DNA of 64,000 nucleotides from Cyanophora paradoxa (Eukaryota > Glaucocystophyceae > Cyanophorales > Cyanophoraceae), in assembly GCA_004431415.1 (NCBI GenBank), contig QPMI01000103.1, positions 186,001 to 250,000 of the forward strand, read 5' to 3'. Shown one piece after another: positions 1-9,966 of the stretch. Numbering within the stretch: position 1 is the stretch's first letter; every line of letters begins with the position of its first letter. The notes beneath the pieces are model-generated. The model had not been told where the DNA came from. It searched no databases and saw nothing but the letters and a program-made list of their open reading frames with translations. Made by a program: the position numbers and the translations under genes.

Positions 1-744
1 ACTAAACCAGACTGAAACTAAACGCCGAGCTCGCCCAGGTCCGCGGAGACCTTAGTGGGGGGAGAATCAACTTTCGGCCGACCACGGGGGCTTATAAAGG
101 GCTTCAATACGAGTTAATGGAGCATAGTATCCGGTCCGGCAGATCACTTTTAGAGACGACTTCCTGGCACCGTTGCCGGGCCGCTGGGCCACGGGAATCG
201 CTGCCGCGGGCGCGTTCTCTTTCCTCGCGCACTAGTCTGCATCTAACCTCGAGTTCTGCTTGTCCAGATTTCCCTGGCGAGCTCTCCACGCGAAGCTGCA
301 GCGGAGTGCCGCGCTTTTTTGGTGCGCGCTTGCCAGGCCACGGCGCCGCTCTTAAGCTTTATACATGATCTTAAATAACTCTTCAATACGCGCTGCTGCG
401 CGCCTTCAGATCGCCCCCATCAGAACACCCATCGTCTGACCTTATTCTGACATTATCTCCTAGGACGGGCGTCTCGGCCCGGCGGCGGCCGCGGGCAGCT
501 CCGCGCGGCTCCCCGTGCGCGACACCGCACGGCACATCCACATGCCGAGCGCGGCGTCCGGCGCCGCGGCCTGCGAGGAGCGCGGGCCCGGATCCGCAAT
601 ATCTCCTGGAGAACCACTGCCCTTTTGCCGCTTTTCAATTCCGTCTGCATGTTTAGATGTAGAACAGTACCGTATACGTAGTACTAGTACTAGTGCTTAT
701 CATATTAAGAGTGCGAGTTCCGATGCTTCTATGTGTGCTGGCGC
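1..744. other. No recognised feature
   Basis: Mixed-composition sequence before the first repeat array. Open frames exist on both strands, but none has a recognisable domain or clear splice structure. It may be intergenic or intronic to the plus-strand gene that becomes visible near 1.75 kb. Confidence 0.4.
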
Positions 745-965
745 GCTCAGCCTGATTCAGCCTGACCAGCCGACTCCAGCCTGATAACTATTCGAATTAG
801 GCTTGGGTGCAGGCTGGAGTCCAGCCTGTAAAGAAATCAGGCTAGCCTGATAGCTAATCAGGCTAGCCTGTTTGGCAATCAGGCTGGATTCAGGCTGGCG
901 GCTCAGCCTGATTCCAGCCTGTTTTCGAATCAGGCTAGCCTGATATTAATCAGGCTGAAACAGGC
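745..965. repeat. Array of CAGGCT/AGCCTG words
   Basis: The words CAGGCT and AGCCTG recur densely on both strands, often joined into the perfect palindrome CAGGCTAGCCTG and separated by short AT-rich spacers. Copies are irregularly spaced, so this is a cluster of palindromic words rather than a uniform tandem repeat. No coding potential is evident. Confidence 0.8.
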
Positions 966-1129
966 TCCGGCGACCCCCCTTTTACTAGTGTGCAAGCTCT
1001 ATCAAGCACGAGTGCCGGGCAGCGTGCTCGGCTGCGCGCAGCGGCGCGTGCTCGGTACGCAGTGCTGCGGTGCAAACTTGATGCAGTCAAAAGTAGTTCA
1101 GGCGTCACGGATACCGTGCGGCGTACGCG

Positions 1130-1640
1130 GCGCACTGCAAGGAATTCGAAGCGGAAATCTAGAGGAGACAGCTAGGAAGTACACACGCACGTGCACTGTG
1201 ATTGTATGCAGAACCGCGCAACGAAGAGCAAGGCGTACGCGACGCTCTGCGACGAAGCCGAAATCTAGAGGAGACAGCTAGGGAGAACTGGTTCCCAAGG
1301 CGTACGCGACGCACTGCGAGGAAGCCGAAATTTAGAGGAGACAGCTAGCTATATATATAGGGAGAACTGGTTCCATGCAGAACCGCGGAAGGAAGAGCCC
1401 GAAGGTAGTGAAAAATTGGTTTTCCCCTCTCAGAACACTTCTCGCGAGTTCGAGAGAGCTCTCGCGAGCTCGAAAGCTGACCGGTCCACCGAGCCAATCA
1501 GATCGCGAATAACGGCACATTTTCGTTGCAAACTGGACCTCGAAAACGGCCTCATAGAAAACTTTTGGCTGAAGCGAGGGAACGGGAAGCAAGGGGGGGA
1601 AGACCTTCGGTCTTCTTTTCCCCCCTTGCAACTTGGCAGG
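1130..1640. repeat. Dispersed repeat, copy A
   Basis: The word AAATCTAGAGGAGACAGCTA or a one-base variant occurs at 1155, 1261 and 1328, twice followed by GGGAGAACTGGTTCC. The following 250 bp, which reads RYSRSDWLGGP on the minus strand, reappears in the opposite orientation at about 19.63-20.10 kb. The two copies share blocks but differ by indels, so this is an older interspersed family. Ends and target duplications could not be fixed. Confidence 0.75.
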
Positions 1641-1883
1641 AATGCCTGCGCCATGGCGGCCCTGGTGGATCCCCGTTGCAATGCTTCCCCACTAAAGGTG
1701 AAGGGTCCCCGGCATGTCGCTCGGACCGCGCGCGGCACTGCGTTTGTTCTGAAGACGTCGGCATCGCAGGGGCCGGACTCACGATCATTGTCGATAGCAC
1801 TGAACTCGTGCGTCTAGATCTATACCTATCTTGGCGCAACCCCGGCCGCACATCCACATTAATGTCTGCTTGCATTTCTGCAG

Positions 1884-2397
1884 GCCGTCTCTAATGGCGC
1901 TCCCCCGCTTGTCTACGAGCTCGATAGCGATCTCAACAGTGTAAGTTCAGCAAATTAGCTAGCGCTGTTTCCGTATGTTGACTCTGATGGCGTCCAAATT
2001 TCCGCCCTCGCGCGCGCAGCTACAGAATATCATCAAAGCCGCGCAAATTAAACAGAAGCCCGACCCCATGCAGCTGAAAGACCGACTCAAAAGAATGCAT
2101 GTACGCGATCGCTATGATTTCTTGCTGAATTGCATTTCGAAAGGCAGATCTAGACGTCGACCTCTAACTATCGGAGCTGTACATGTACCAGGCGCATTAT
2201 GCTCAACTCGGGCAACCGATTCCAGAAGAGTTCTACGGACCTGTCTGCAGCGTGCGACCTTGGTCTCTGCCTTTACACCAGGTGCTTGCAATTGATGACC
2301 GAGCAAGAGCAGGTGCTGGATCGGATCGTCGAATTCGCTCGAAAGGAAGGGAAGCAAAGAGAACTCGTCGCTGCCAATCTACCGGTACCAGACAAGG
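1884..2397 (+). CDS. Upstream exons of the DUF3684-like gene
   Basis: Three candidate exons are visible. The first (1884-1939) encodes a short segment ending DSDLN before the donor GTAAGTTCAG. The second starts after CGCGCGCAG at 2022 and encodes LQNIIKAAQIKQKPDPMQLK and onward. The third, read from about 2199, encodes a helical segment containing MTEQEQVLDRIVEFARKEG and ends at the donor GTGAGAAG near 2398. None has a domain I can name. They are assigned to the downstream gene by strand, splice signals and codon use only. Confidence 0.4.
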
Positions 2398-2707
2398 TGA
2401 GAAGCCCAAGCTTCGTGTTAATTTTATAAGACAGAGCTGCGATTCTGACTCTCTCTTCAAAATCGTTTTCTCGCATGTGCACAGTCAAGATATCTCCGAC
2501 TGGCGTCCGAATGCGGTGCGCAACGTTCACGCGCACGTGCTTGCGAAAGTCGACGTCGCGCTGCAGTGGTCGTAGACGCGCGCTGGCTGGCCGAAAGAGT
2601 AAGCGCTGATTGAGCGCAAGAAAAAATCCGAATCTTTTTTTGAGCGCTTATAATATTGTGCTGAATATTAATTGTCTTTAGGTCAAGATGGACCTTGTCC
2701 CGGAGGC

Positions 2708-2712
2708 CGGGG
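2708..2712. repeat. Target site duplication CGGGG (left)
   Basis: CGGGG directly precedes the left LTR and is repeated directly after the right LTR at 7953-7957, the 5-bp duplication expected of LTR-retrotransposon integration. Confidence 0.9.
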
Positions 2713-2992
2713 TGTCGCGTGCGGGATTAGTGTGTCTAATCGTGCGCGCGGGACGCCCGTGCGGAGTGCAAGCTCGGCAGGGCAGGGAATGGCGAGTGTC
2801 GCTGTAGTTAGTCACCAAACCTCGACTCTGGGTGTACCCGTCCAGATACGGCGTACCCCGACACGAATACAAGTGACCGCGGCGCTCTAACTAGCCTAGG
2901 CGCCGTCGGTCCAGCAGCTCGAAGGCTGACATAATCTAGAGCCCTAGCGGCTCACAAATATAAATGAGCATCCGATAATGTCGGATGCGACA
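2713..2992 (-). repeat. 3' LTR of the gag-only element
   Basis: This 280-bp LTR is bounded by TGTCGC and GCGACA. It contains a perfect hairpin, GCATCCGA then TAATG then TCGGATGC, at 2968-2988 near its minus-strand start. It also has the smaller inverted pair GATTAG/CTAATC near the other end. In minus orientation TTTATATTTG near the LTR start could serve as a TATA-type promoter element. Confidence 0.92.
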
Positions 2993-3006
2993 ACTCCTCC
3001 TCTCGG
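2993..3006 (-). other. Polypurine tract
   Basis: Read on the minus strand this is CCGAGAGGAGGAGT, ending exactly at the 3' LTR. It is the purine-rich primer expected for plus-strand DNA synthesis and it fixes the element's orientation. The same 14 bases recur at 5121, 5267 and 5422. Confidence 0.85.
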
Positions 3007-3668
3007 ATCCCGCGTCCGCGCGGGTCTAAATAAATACAAATCGACCGGCTACGTATACTGCCGGGAATCGAAAAAGACTCAGAGTCTGTCCGTGCCCGGC
3101 AACTGCCGGAATAAAAAAGACGCCGAGCCCGGCTATGTACATGTCCGGCGACTGCCGGGAATCGAAAAGACTGTCGCCCGGCAGGTGCCAGCACGACTCC
3201 AGCATGTAGTGCCCAGGGGGCGAGGTCCAACTTCGGGCCGGCGGCCCAGGAAACCCGCACGAGGCGAGCGGTACGGAGACAGAAGCCGAGGGGGGCCCTG
3301 CCCTCATCGCGCAGCACGTTAGCCGCAAAGGTGCACGCTGCAACAGCAACGCGGGGCGTAGCGTCGCGACAGCGCTCGATAGCCCACAGCGAAATGCCCG
3401 TCCCAATGTTTAGGGCTAAGCAGCACGTCTAGCGCCGCTGCTCAGGCACACGCCGCGCCTTCACTGCATTTATCACGGCGTCGGATCGGGTTCCCCCGAC
3501 GGCGGTGGAGCTAGGAATCTCCAGGGCGAGGCTAGGCGCCGCCCACAAGGCTCAAACCACCGTCACGCGTGACGGCAGGTGCCCTGCCCGACCCGTGCAT
3601 GCACGTCCATCACGAGGGGGACGTGACCCTCCCAGGCGAACTGCCACCGAGCGTCCCCGGTGCAGAGC

Positions 3669-4024
3669 CCTGAATGGGGGAATTGTGCGTCCCCAGTCGT
3701 CGTGCCCGGAGTGGGATCCGGCGCCACGACCGCCTGCGTGTACCCCCACCGGCGCAAGGCGCGCCCTGGTACCACGCCAGGTCTTACACGGAGGGGGAAT
3801 TGGTCATCCCCTGTCGTCGTACCCGGAGCGGAATCCGGCGTCACGACCGCCTGCGTGTACCTCCGCCAGCGCAAGGTGCGCCCTGGTACCACGCCAGGAC
3901 TTCCATAAGGAGGCATTTTCCTCTCCTGTCGCTGTACCCGGGGCAGGACCCGGCGTCACAGCCGCCTACCGACCCTTCTGCAGACGCAGGGCGCGTCCTA
4001 GGGCTCGGCTAGGTCTTTGCAAGG
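3669..4024 (-). repeat. Three degenerate 118-bp tandem repeats inside the LTR element
   Basis: Three successive units starting near 3669, 3791 and 3908 share blocks such as GACCGCCTGCGTGTACC and GCGCCCTGGTACCACGCCAG. The third unit is the most diverged. They occupy the part of the element where pol would be expected. No long ORF is conserved between units, so they look non-coding. Confidence 0.75.
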
Positions 4025-5117
4025 GTCTCCCGCCCTGTCACCGCGCCGAGCTGTGCTCAAGGCTAACGGCCGCCCGGGCTCACCCTTTCTGCCCGGGACT
4101 TTCGCGATGTTTCGCGGGGCTCGGAGGCCCGTCTCAGCCCAACCCTTCACGGGCGGCTCTTCACAAAGCGCTGCTCAAGGGCTAGCACAGCCGCTCTCCT
4201 GTCCTCGCCCTCTCACGGGGTCGGGACGCGGCTCAGAGCCGGCTTTCTAGATCTCATGATCAAGCCGCTCCCGCCGGAGCCGTTGGCACTGTGGCCGTGG
4301 CCTCCGGCCCGGACCACCCGCCGCCTTAACCGCCTTGGGGCCAGGCCGGCCGCATGCGAGACGGGACTCATGGGTGTCCTTCTGGCGCCGCCTCAACAGG
4401 CCGGCCGCCGGGTCTCCAAGCTCCTAGCTTGTGAGCAGGGCTCGCGGCCCGTCGCACCGCTCGGCCTGCAGCCGCAGCGTGCCGCCTGGGTGCCAACTTG
4501 TCGGGCAGTTCACCAGGTTTTTGGGCTGGGCACCAGGCCCTTGCCCCGCTAACGTTCGGTCCGGGCCCCGGAACCAACACGTGCGGCCTGGGCGCCAACT
4601 TGGCGGGCATCACCAGGACTTTAAGTTCAAGATAGTGCAAAGCTCTCGATGGAGCTGCTGGTGCCTGAACGCCTAGGGGCGAGCCAGGACTTTATTTCAG
4701 GGCTCGAGCTCTCGAGGGCACTGTGTGCTCATGATCAAGCTCGCCCTTCATTGGAGCTTGGAAGCTCACGATTTTCGCAGGGGCTCACGGGCCGCCTGTC
4801 AAGCTCACGGCATGCCGTCAGGCGCTCGCCGGCCGCGGGCCGGGCATCGTGCCTCTGGCATCGAGCTTCTCTTGAGAGTGCATCCCGAGCTCAAGGCTCC
4901 GCGGATTACATCTCATTTTGCAACGGCAGCTATGCCGCTCTCAGGCCGAGGAGCTCACGATCAGAGCATTAGCTGCCGCGAGGGCCAGCTACAGCGAGGG
5001 CCAGCCCTGGCCGCAAGGCCTGAGGCCACTTTCCTGGATTTCGCAAGGCCCGTGGACGCACTCAGCGACTGCAGTGCGCCGCGCGAAATCGCAGGCTTTC
5101 GACGAGAGAGTCTTGGA
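4025..5117 (-). other. Non-coding interior of the LTR element
   Basis: GC-rich sequence with recurring words such as GGGCTCG, CAAGCTC and GGGCCAGG but no domain-bearing ORF on either strand. It is part of the gag-to-3'-LTR spacer. Confidence 0.5.
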
Positions 5118-5435
5118 GGGACTCCTCCTCTCGGAAAGACTGGTACCCGCTTGGGGTTTGCGATCTGATCTCGGCCACTGGCCACAGATCTAGATTGAGG
5201 CAAGCAGGAGGGCTCGCAATTGCGGCGCCGGCCGCGGGCCTCTTTGCAGGCTTCAGCGAAAGAGGTACTCCTCCTCTCGGAAAGAGGGCACCCCGATTGG
5301 GGCCCTCTTTCGCAAGTGCTATTTGATCTCGGCCAGCGGCCACAGATCCAAGCAAGCCGTGGGGCAGGAGGGCAAGCGGCAGCAATTGCACTGCTCGTGC
5401 AGCATGCATATGCCCGTGCTCACTCCTCCTCTCGG
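5118..5435 (-). repeat. Repeat units with extra polypurine-tract copies
   Basis: Two approximately 150-bp units each begin ACTCCTCCTCTCGGAAAG (5121 and 5267), run through a TGATCTCGGCCA block and end in CAGGAGGGC. A third partial copy starts at 5422. Each start matches the functional polypurine tract at 2993, suggesting internal duplication of the element's 3' end. Confidence 0.75.
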
Positions 5436-5623
5436 AAGACGTCGTCCCCGACGTCTGAAATCATGTACAAGTGTACAAATATACAGCCTGCTCAGAGGCA
5501 GGTATATTGGCCGCTTATTACAGCGACACATGGGACTCTCGCAGGGGAGGCCCAGGCTCCGCGAAAAATTGAATCGCGGTTACGAGCAGGGCTGTTCTGG
5601 CGGCTGCCCAAGCCAGCCAGACC

Positions 5624-7174
5624 CTAGTGCAGCTGGTGCACGTGCTCACTCACGCTCCGCCGCAGGGCGCGCGGTCGGAGCCGCTGAGCTTGAGGGCGCA
5701 GGAAGCGCGGGCGAGCAGCCCGTGTGGGGGGGTCGGAGCAGGCACTGTGGTGGTGCCCTGCCTCGCCACAGCGACCGCAGACTTCGTCTGGGTCCTGTTT
5801 TCCCTCATCGGACCAGTACTCTTGCTCGTCGGCAGCATCCTCTTGGGATTGCTTTGGCCGATAGTACTGGCCGCGGCGCACCCAGGGGCGTACTGGGGCG
5901 AACGGGGTGCGCTTGGGGCACACATTTGCCCAATGACGCCGCGCCTCAACGGGGACGCTAGGGTCATCTGAGCACCCATAGCAGTCTGAGGGGGGGTACT
6001 CGGGGTACCCGAGCTCAGACATGCGGCGCAGCACCTCCGCGACGGCAGCAGGCGAGCGGGACTGCACGGCCCAAGAGGACCCACGTGCTGAGATCGAGGG
6101 CTGGGCCCTGGGGTCGGCGTCCCGAGGCGCAGCAGGGCCAAGGGAGCTCGAGGACTCATCCTCGGCAAACTTTGCCTGCAGGATACGGGTCCGTTTTGCC
6201 TCTGGCGGCTGAGCAGCTGCCGGTGCAGGCGGGAACACGGCACGGCAGCCGTGGCGCGTGCACTGCTCGATGAAAATATCATCAAGCTCGAGCGGCGAGA
6301 CAGCGCCGTCACGGGCAAGGAGGCGCTGCTGCAGCGCAGCGAGGAACTCGCGCATCGTGCGCTCGTTCTCTTTCGCGAAGCCGGCCATCCGAACCTCAAG
6401 GTTCTGATATTCCGGGTCCTCGCTCGTCGAGCGGGCCTCGAGCGCGATGCGCAGGCAATCCGCATAGTACGCAGCGAGCCGCTGGCCCGGCGGCAGCGTG
6501 TGCCGCACAAGGGGCATGACCCAGTCATGCCACGAGCGGGGGTCCTCGCCCGTGTAGGGCTCAGTGAGGGCCCGGCGGGCCGCATGCGGGCGCAGCTTGT
6601 GAATCCACGCCGTGATCGTATCGAGCAGCCCGGGGGCACGCAAGTACGAGTCACGCACGGCCACGATTGTGGCCTCATCACGCACGCAGCTCTGCTGCAG
6701 AGCGAGAATAGTGGCATCATCCTCGGCAGACCGCAGGTTTGCCGGGACAAGCTCGAGACGAGCGAGCGTGGCGCGGTCACGCTCTAGGAGAGCGACCGAG
6801 GCCTCATAGAGGTCACGCTTGCGCTCGATCTCAGCGCGGAGAGCGCCGGGGCGGATTCGCCCAACGATCACTCCGGCTAGTGCCTCCGACTTCGAGTACT
6901 CCTGGCCACCGGCAGAATCCGGGCCAAACAAGTACTTCGTCGGCAGGGCCGACTGGAAGTTCCGCACATCCTTCCGGAACCGGTCGCCATCGGCGAGGCG
7001 CGGATTCGCAGGCAGGAACGCGATCCGCACGGGATCATCGTCCGCCGCAGCGGAGGCAGCAAGTTGCTGCACATGCAAAGCAGCACCAGCCTGGGCATGC
7101 ACAGGCTCGATGTGCGCGAGGGCAGACAGCCGGCTACGGACTTCAGAACTGATCAGTTCAGAAGAGTTTGACAT
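5624..7174 (-). CDS. gag: Gag-like protein with CCHC zinc knuckle
   Basis: A 516-residue uninterrupted ORF, the only long ORF in the LTR element. The middle is helical and charged. Near the C-terminus CGRCGEAGHHHSAC fits the retroviral/retrotransposon zinc knuckle CX2CX4HX4C, and a second cysteine/histidine cluster (CYGC...HWANVC) lies upstream of it. A basic, arginine-rich tail follows. The protein would form the capsid and bind the element's RNA in the cytoplasm. It starts about 0.5 kb inside the 5' LTR, leaving a normal leader. No protease or polymerase follows in any frame. Copia versus gypsy affiliation cannot be decided from Gag alone. Confidence 0.85.
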   Translation of the reverse strand: MSNSSELISSEVRSRLSALAHIEPVHAQAGAALHVQQLAASAAADDDPVRIAFLPANPRLADGDRFRKDVRNFQSALPTKYLFGPDSAGGQEYSKSEALAGVIVGRIRPGALRAEIERKRDLYEASVALLERDRATLARLELVPANLRSAEDDATILALQQSCVRDEATIVAVRDSYLRAPGLLDTITAWIHKLRPHAARRALTEPYTGEDPRSWHDWVMPLVRHTLPPGQRLAAYYADCLRIALEARSTSEDPEYQNLEVRMAGFAKENERTMREFLAALQQRLLARDGAVSPLELDDIFIEQCTRHGCRAVFPPAPAAAQPPEAKRTRILQAKFAEDESSSSLGPAAPRDADPRAQPSISARGSSWAVQSRSPAAVAEVLRRMSELGYPEYPPSDCYGCSDDPSVPVEARRHWANVCPKRTPFAPVRPWVRRGQYYRPKQSQEDAADEQEYWSDEGKQDPDEVCGRCGEAGHHHSACSDPPTRAARPRFLRPQAQRLRPRALRRSVSEHVHQLH

Positions 7175-7647
7175 GGTGTTCTCTTTGCAACGTAAAGCCG
7201 CAAGAACAAGATGCCAGGGAGAGCACTAGGCGCGGGATTTGATCTGCAGCTCGCTGCAGAATCCGATGATCCGGCGCGGAGATCTTGCGGTCACGCAAGA
7301 TCTCGGCTCAGGGACACTGGGAGTGCTGCCCGCGGCAGTCTCCGTGGCACGGTTGCTCGCAACCGGCGAAGGGACAGGCAATGATGAGACTCTCGAGAGA
7401 GAGCTCGGCGCATGCGCTTCGGTCTGGGGATGACCCGAAGCCCGCGATAGGCACTAGAGACGTTTCCGGTGCACTACCGTCCAACCGCAAGCGGTACAGG
7501 GCGGCGCACTCAAACGCAAAGCAACCGTGGGGACGGCGCTCGCGCGGAAAGCAGGTCTCTGGCTCCAATAGACACTGGGCAAGGCGGCGCAGCGATGCGC
7601 GCTGCGCGGCGGGGCTGGGGAGAGCGATACGGACTCAGACCCTTGAA

Positions 7648-7672
7648 GGTTCGATTCCGGCAGAATGGCGCC
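7648..7672 (-). promoter_or_regulatory. Primer binding site, tRNA 3'-end-like
   Basis: The plus strand here reads GGTTCGATTCC, the T-arm consensus of tRNA, then GGCAGAATGGCGCC up to the LTR boundary. On the element's minus strand it is therefore complementary to a tRNA 3' end placed directly downstream of the 5' LTR, as a primer site should be. The tRNA species was not assigned, and the terminal CCA match is imperfect. Confidence 0.65.
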
Positions 7673-7952
7673 TGTCGCGTGCGAGATTAGTGTGTCTAAT
7701 CGTGCGCGCGGGACGCCCGTGCGGAGTGCAAGCTCGGCAGGGCAGGGAATGGCGAGTGTCGCTGTAGTTAGTCACCAAACCTCGACTCTGGGTGTACCCG
7801 TCCAGATACGGCGTACCCCGACACGAATACAAGTGACCGCGGCGCTCTAACTAGCCTAGGCGCCGTCGGTCCAGCAGCTCGAAGGCTGACATAATCTAGA
7901 GCCCTAGCGGCTCACAAATATAAATGAGCATCCGATAATGTCGGATGCGACA
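7673..7952 (-). repeat. 5' LTR of the gag-only element
   Basis: This 280-bp repeat matches the copy at 2713-2992 except for A instead of G at 7684. It has the same TGTCGC/GCGACA ends and the same hairpin. In minus orientation it is the promoter-bearing LTR ahead of gag. Confidence 0.92.
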
Positions 7953-7957
7953 CGGGG
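7953..7957. repeat. Target site duplication CGGGG (right)
   Basis: Matches CGGGG at 2708-2712. Removing the element and one copy restores an open exon reading across the junction. Confidence 0.9.
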
Positions 7958-8340
7958 TGCCGGAGGTAACCGCTCTCGCCCTCGGCTGCCGCCCGCTGAC
8001 GAAGGTCTGGAATTTTATGTACATATCTCTGGAGCAAAACAATATTTTTTAATTGACGGCTTCCTAAAGGCGATTGTGGAGCGGCTTCCGCCCGACTTTC
8101 GCCCGGTGGAGATGGTTGCGGAAAAGGCGAAGTGGGAATCATGGGCCTCGACGATCCGTTCTGCGGTGCTCTTGTCCCGTTTTCGTCAACAATTAATATT
8201 TATGGGCTGTCTGACGTTAGTACTGCGCACGCGCACGTGCTCGGCCATGGCAGCAATTTGGAGAGGGCCTGGCTCGGCTTTTCCGCCACCGCAATCCGGA
8301 AAGCGCTGACCCTTCAGAAGATCAGCTTGCAGTGTTAAGA
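7958..8340 (+). CDS. Exon of the split gene, right of the LTR element
   Basis: Continuing the frame from 2682 across the empty site gives an open reading that includes EGLEFYVHISGAKQYFLIDG and a charged helical segment with AIVERLPPDFRPVEMV. Codon use and amino-acid balance look protein-coding, unlike the repeats around it. A short intron just after the junction is possible (GTAACC...GACGAAG). The domain is not recognised. The exon end is not fixed; sequence after about 8215 looks intronic. Confidence 0.5.
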
Positions 8341-8565
8341 AAGCTTCATGTTGTGGTCGTGCGCTTCATGATCACACTTTCTCCACCGCAAGTACTATTC
8401 GAGAAACGAGTGCCGCGCGCGCGCTGCAGGTTCAGCGCCTGCCGACGGAACTCTTTCTAACAATTGGAAAGAACTGTACCAACGTCACTCGTCACGGTCC
8501 TCACGCCTTCGATGCTTGCCAATGCCAGAGCATGCGCATGCGCAGCTTACGCTTAATTTTCGCAG

Positions 8566-8851
8566 ATGCTGGAAAGGATTCAACGGACTATCTGATTTAT
8601 GACGACCAGCTCAAAGCCGCCGCGATCTACCTTTGCCGCGGCAGCCGCGGCAACGCCAGCCACTTGCGCTTCGAACCCATCCTCGCGTCTGCGCTCTCAT
8701 TCAATCTCTTTTATCAGCGTCTTTCATTTAAAGCGGGTCAATGCAGGAACCGTGTGAAAGTGCTGCTTGAGCGCTTCGGTCGCTGCGAAATCGATGTCAT
8801 GGTTCTCGCGGAGATGCTCAGCGCTCCGCCCTCGGAAATCCACGAGCTCCT
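8566..8851 (+). CDS. Exons of the split gene, helical region
   Basis: After the acceptor AATTTTCGCAG an open segment encodes DAGKDSTDYLIYDDQLKAAA and onward. After GGTCAATGCAG it continues with NRVKVLLERFGRCEIDV and stops being open near 8852. The pattern is compatible with the helical region preceding the disordered linker in sacsin/NO VEIN-like proteins, but similarity is too weak to name a domain. Confidence 0.45.
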
Positions 8852-9060
8852 GTGAGCTTTAAATTTCTTATTCGCGATTCTTTTATAGCCCCGTGTTTTG
8901 TGTTGGCGGCCGACAGCGCCGCGCAGGGACTTCCACAAAATCACGGACCTGCCTGGACGCCGAGCGGAGATCGACCCCGCAGCAGAACTGAATCCTCAAG
9001 TGCGTCGATCTTCTGAAACCAATATAATATATTACATACTATTATCAGTACTACCCCAGG

Positions 9061-9900
9061 GTGCTGCACTTAGCAGCCCGATCCTCATGCTGGGTTCGTG
9101 GGCATGCGCAGCCGCCGGCACGGGTCATCGATTTCAGCGCGGCGGGACCGATCGCGAGTGGAGCGGGTGCGGGATCGAACTCCGCCGGGGCCAGACACAG
9201 CGCCGCCGCAAGTGAAGGGAGGCCGAGCTCAAGTTCAAGCGTGGCTGGGTCGACTGTCAGTTCGAGCCCCGGGGCAGGGCCCAGCGAAGCGGGACCCGTG
9301 GCCGGCAATCAGGCTGCCGTCAAAGTAGAACCGGCTGCCGCCGGGCCGAGCGCGAGTGCGGCCGACCCAAGTACTAGTGCTGCCGGACCGAGCAACGCAG
9401 GGCCGCAGCCGCAGCCGCCGCCACAAGAGCCGCAGCAGCACGACCAACTGCAGCCGGCTGCAGCTGCAGCTGCAGGCGCCGGCGGGGACGTCGACTGCGG
9501 GGACGATCGCGAGGACGAGGCGTTCGAGGACGCGCACGAGTACCACGAGCACGACCACAGCGACCGCGACCGCGATCCCGTCGAGGTGCACGTGCACCGC
9601 CACGTCGACGTGCGGGTCGAAGGGGGCGCCGGCCGCGACGTCGACGCGGCGGACCGCATCGTCGGAGAGAACGAGCGCCTCGCGCGGCTGATGCGCGAGG
9701 GGGTGCGCCCACATGCGCATGCTGTTGCATTCCTGCTCGACCCAACTGAGAGATGCGCGCAGATGGCGATGGGCGGCGGGCTGGGGCAGAGCATCCACGA
9801 GGCTGCGAAGAGCTTCATGATCCACAAGTGCACCGTCGTGAAGAACGAGGAGATGAACCTGTCGGCCGTCGGGGGGATCGGGCCGCCCCATTTTCAGGCG
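9061..9900 (+). CDS. Low-complexity linker exon of the split gene
   Basis: A long open stretch rich in Ala, Gly, Pro and Ser, then an acidic/histidine-rich part (HEYHEHDHSDRDRDP), then an ordered-looking part with IHEAAKSFMIHKCTVV and EEMNLSAVGGIG. The ordered part directly precedes the exon encoding the next conserved segment, matching the layout of DUF3684-type proteins, where a disordered linker separates the body from the HELAHN domain. Confidence 0.5.
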
Positions 9901-9966
9901 ATCACCATTTCAAAATAATTCGAAGCTCGTCTTCAACAGCCTCATGACGGCTGAATTCTCGCGCAG

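Larger units (their letters stand above)
2713..7952 (-). mobile_element. Young gag-only LTR retrotransposon
   Basis: Two 280-bp direct repeats (2713-2992 and 7673-7952) begin TGTCGC, end GCGACA, and differ at one base only (G at 2724, A at 7684). CGGGG flanks the element on both sides. Orientation is minus: a gag ORF runs 7174 to 5624, a tRNA-like primer site adjoins the right LTR, and a polypurine tract adjoins the left LTR. Between gag and the 3' LTR there are 2.6 kb of degenerate repeats and no reverse transcriptase, integrase or protease motifs, so it must be mobilised in trans. The layout fits non-autonomous LTR elements that keep only gag (TR-GAG class). The single LTR difference implies recent insertion. 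Confidence 0.92.

Noticed and set aside
745-965. CRISPR array
   Set aside because: Repeat words are short, occur on both strands with irregular spacers, and the genome is eukaryotic.
2672-2890. Small ORFs repeated at 2.7 and 7.7 kb
   Set aside because: They lie within the LTRs and are identical only because the LTRs are.
3505-4185. 226-codon plus-strand ORF inside the LTR element
   Set aside because: It follows the degenerate 118-bp repeats, lies antisense to the element and lacks any pol, env or host domain.
7640-7672. A tRNA gene ending at the LTR
   Set aside because: Only the T-loop and 3' side fit a tRNA; the D and anticodon arms are missing, and its place beside the LTR explains it as a primer site.
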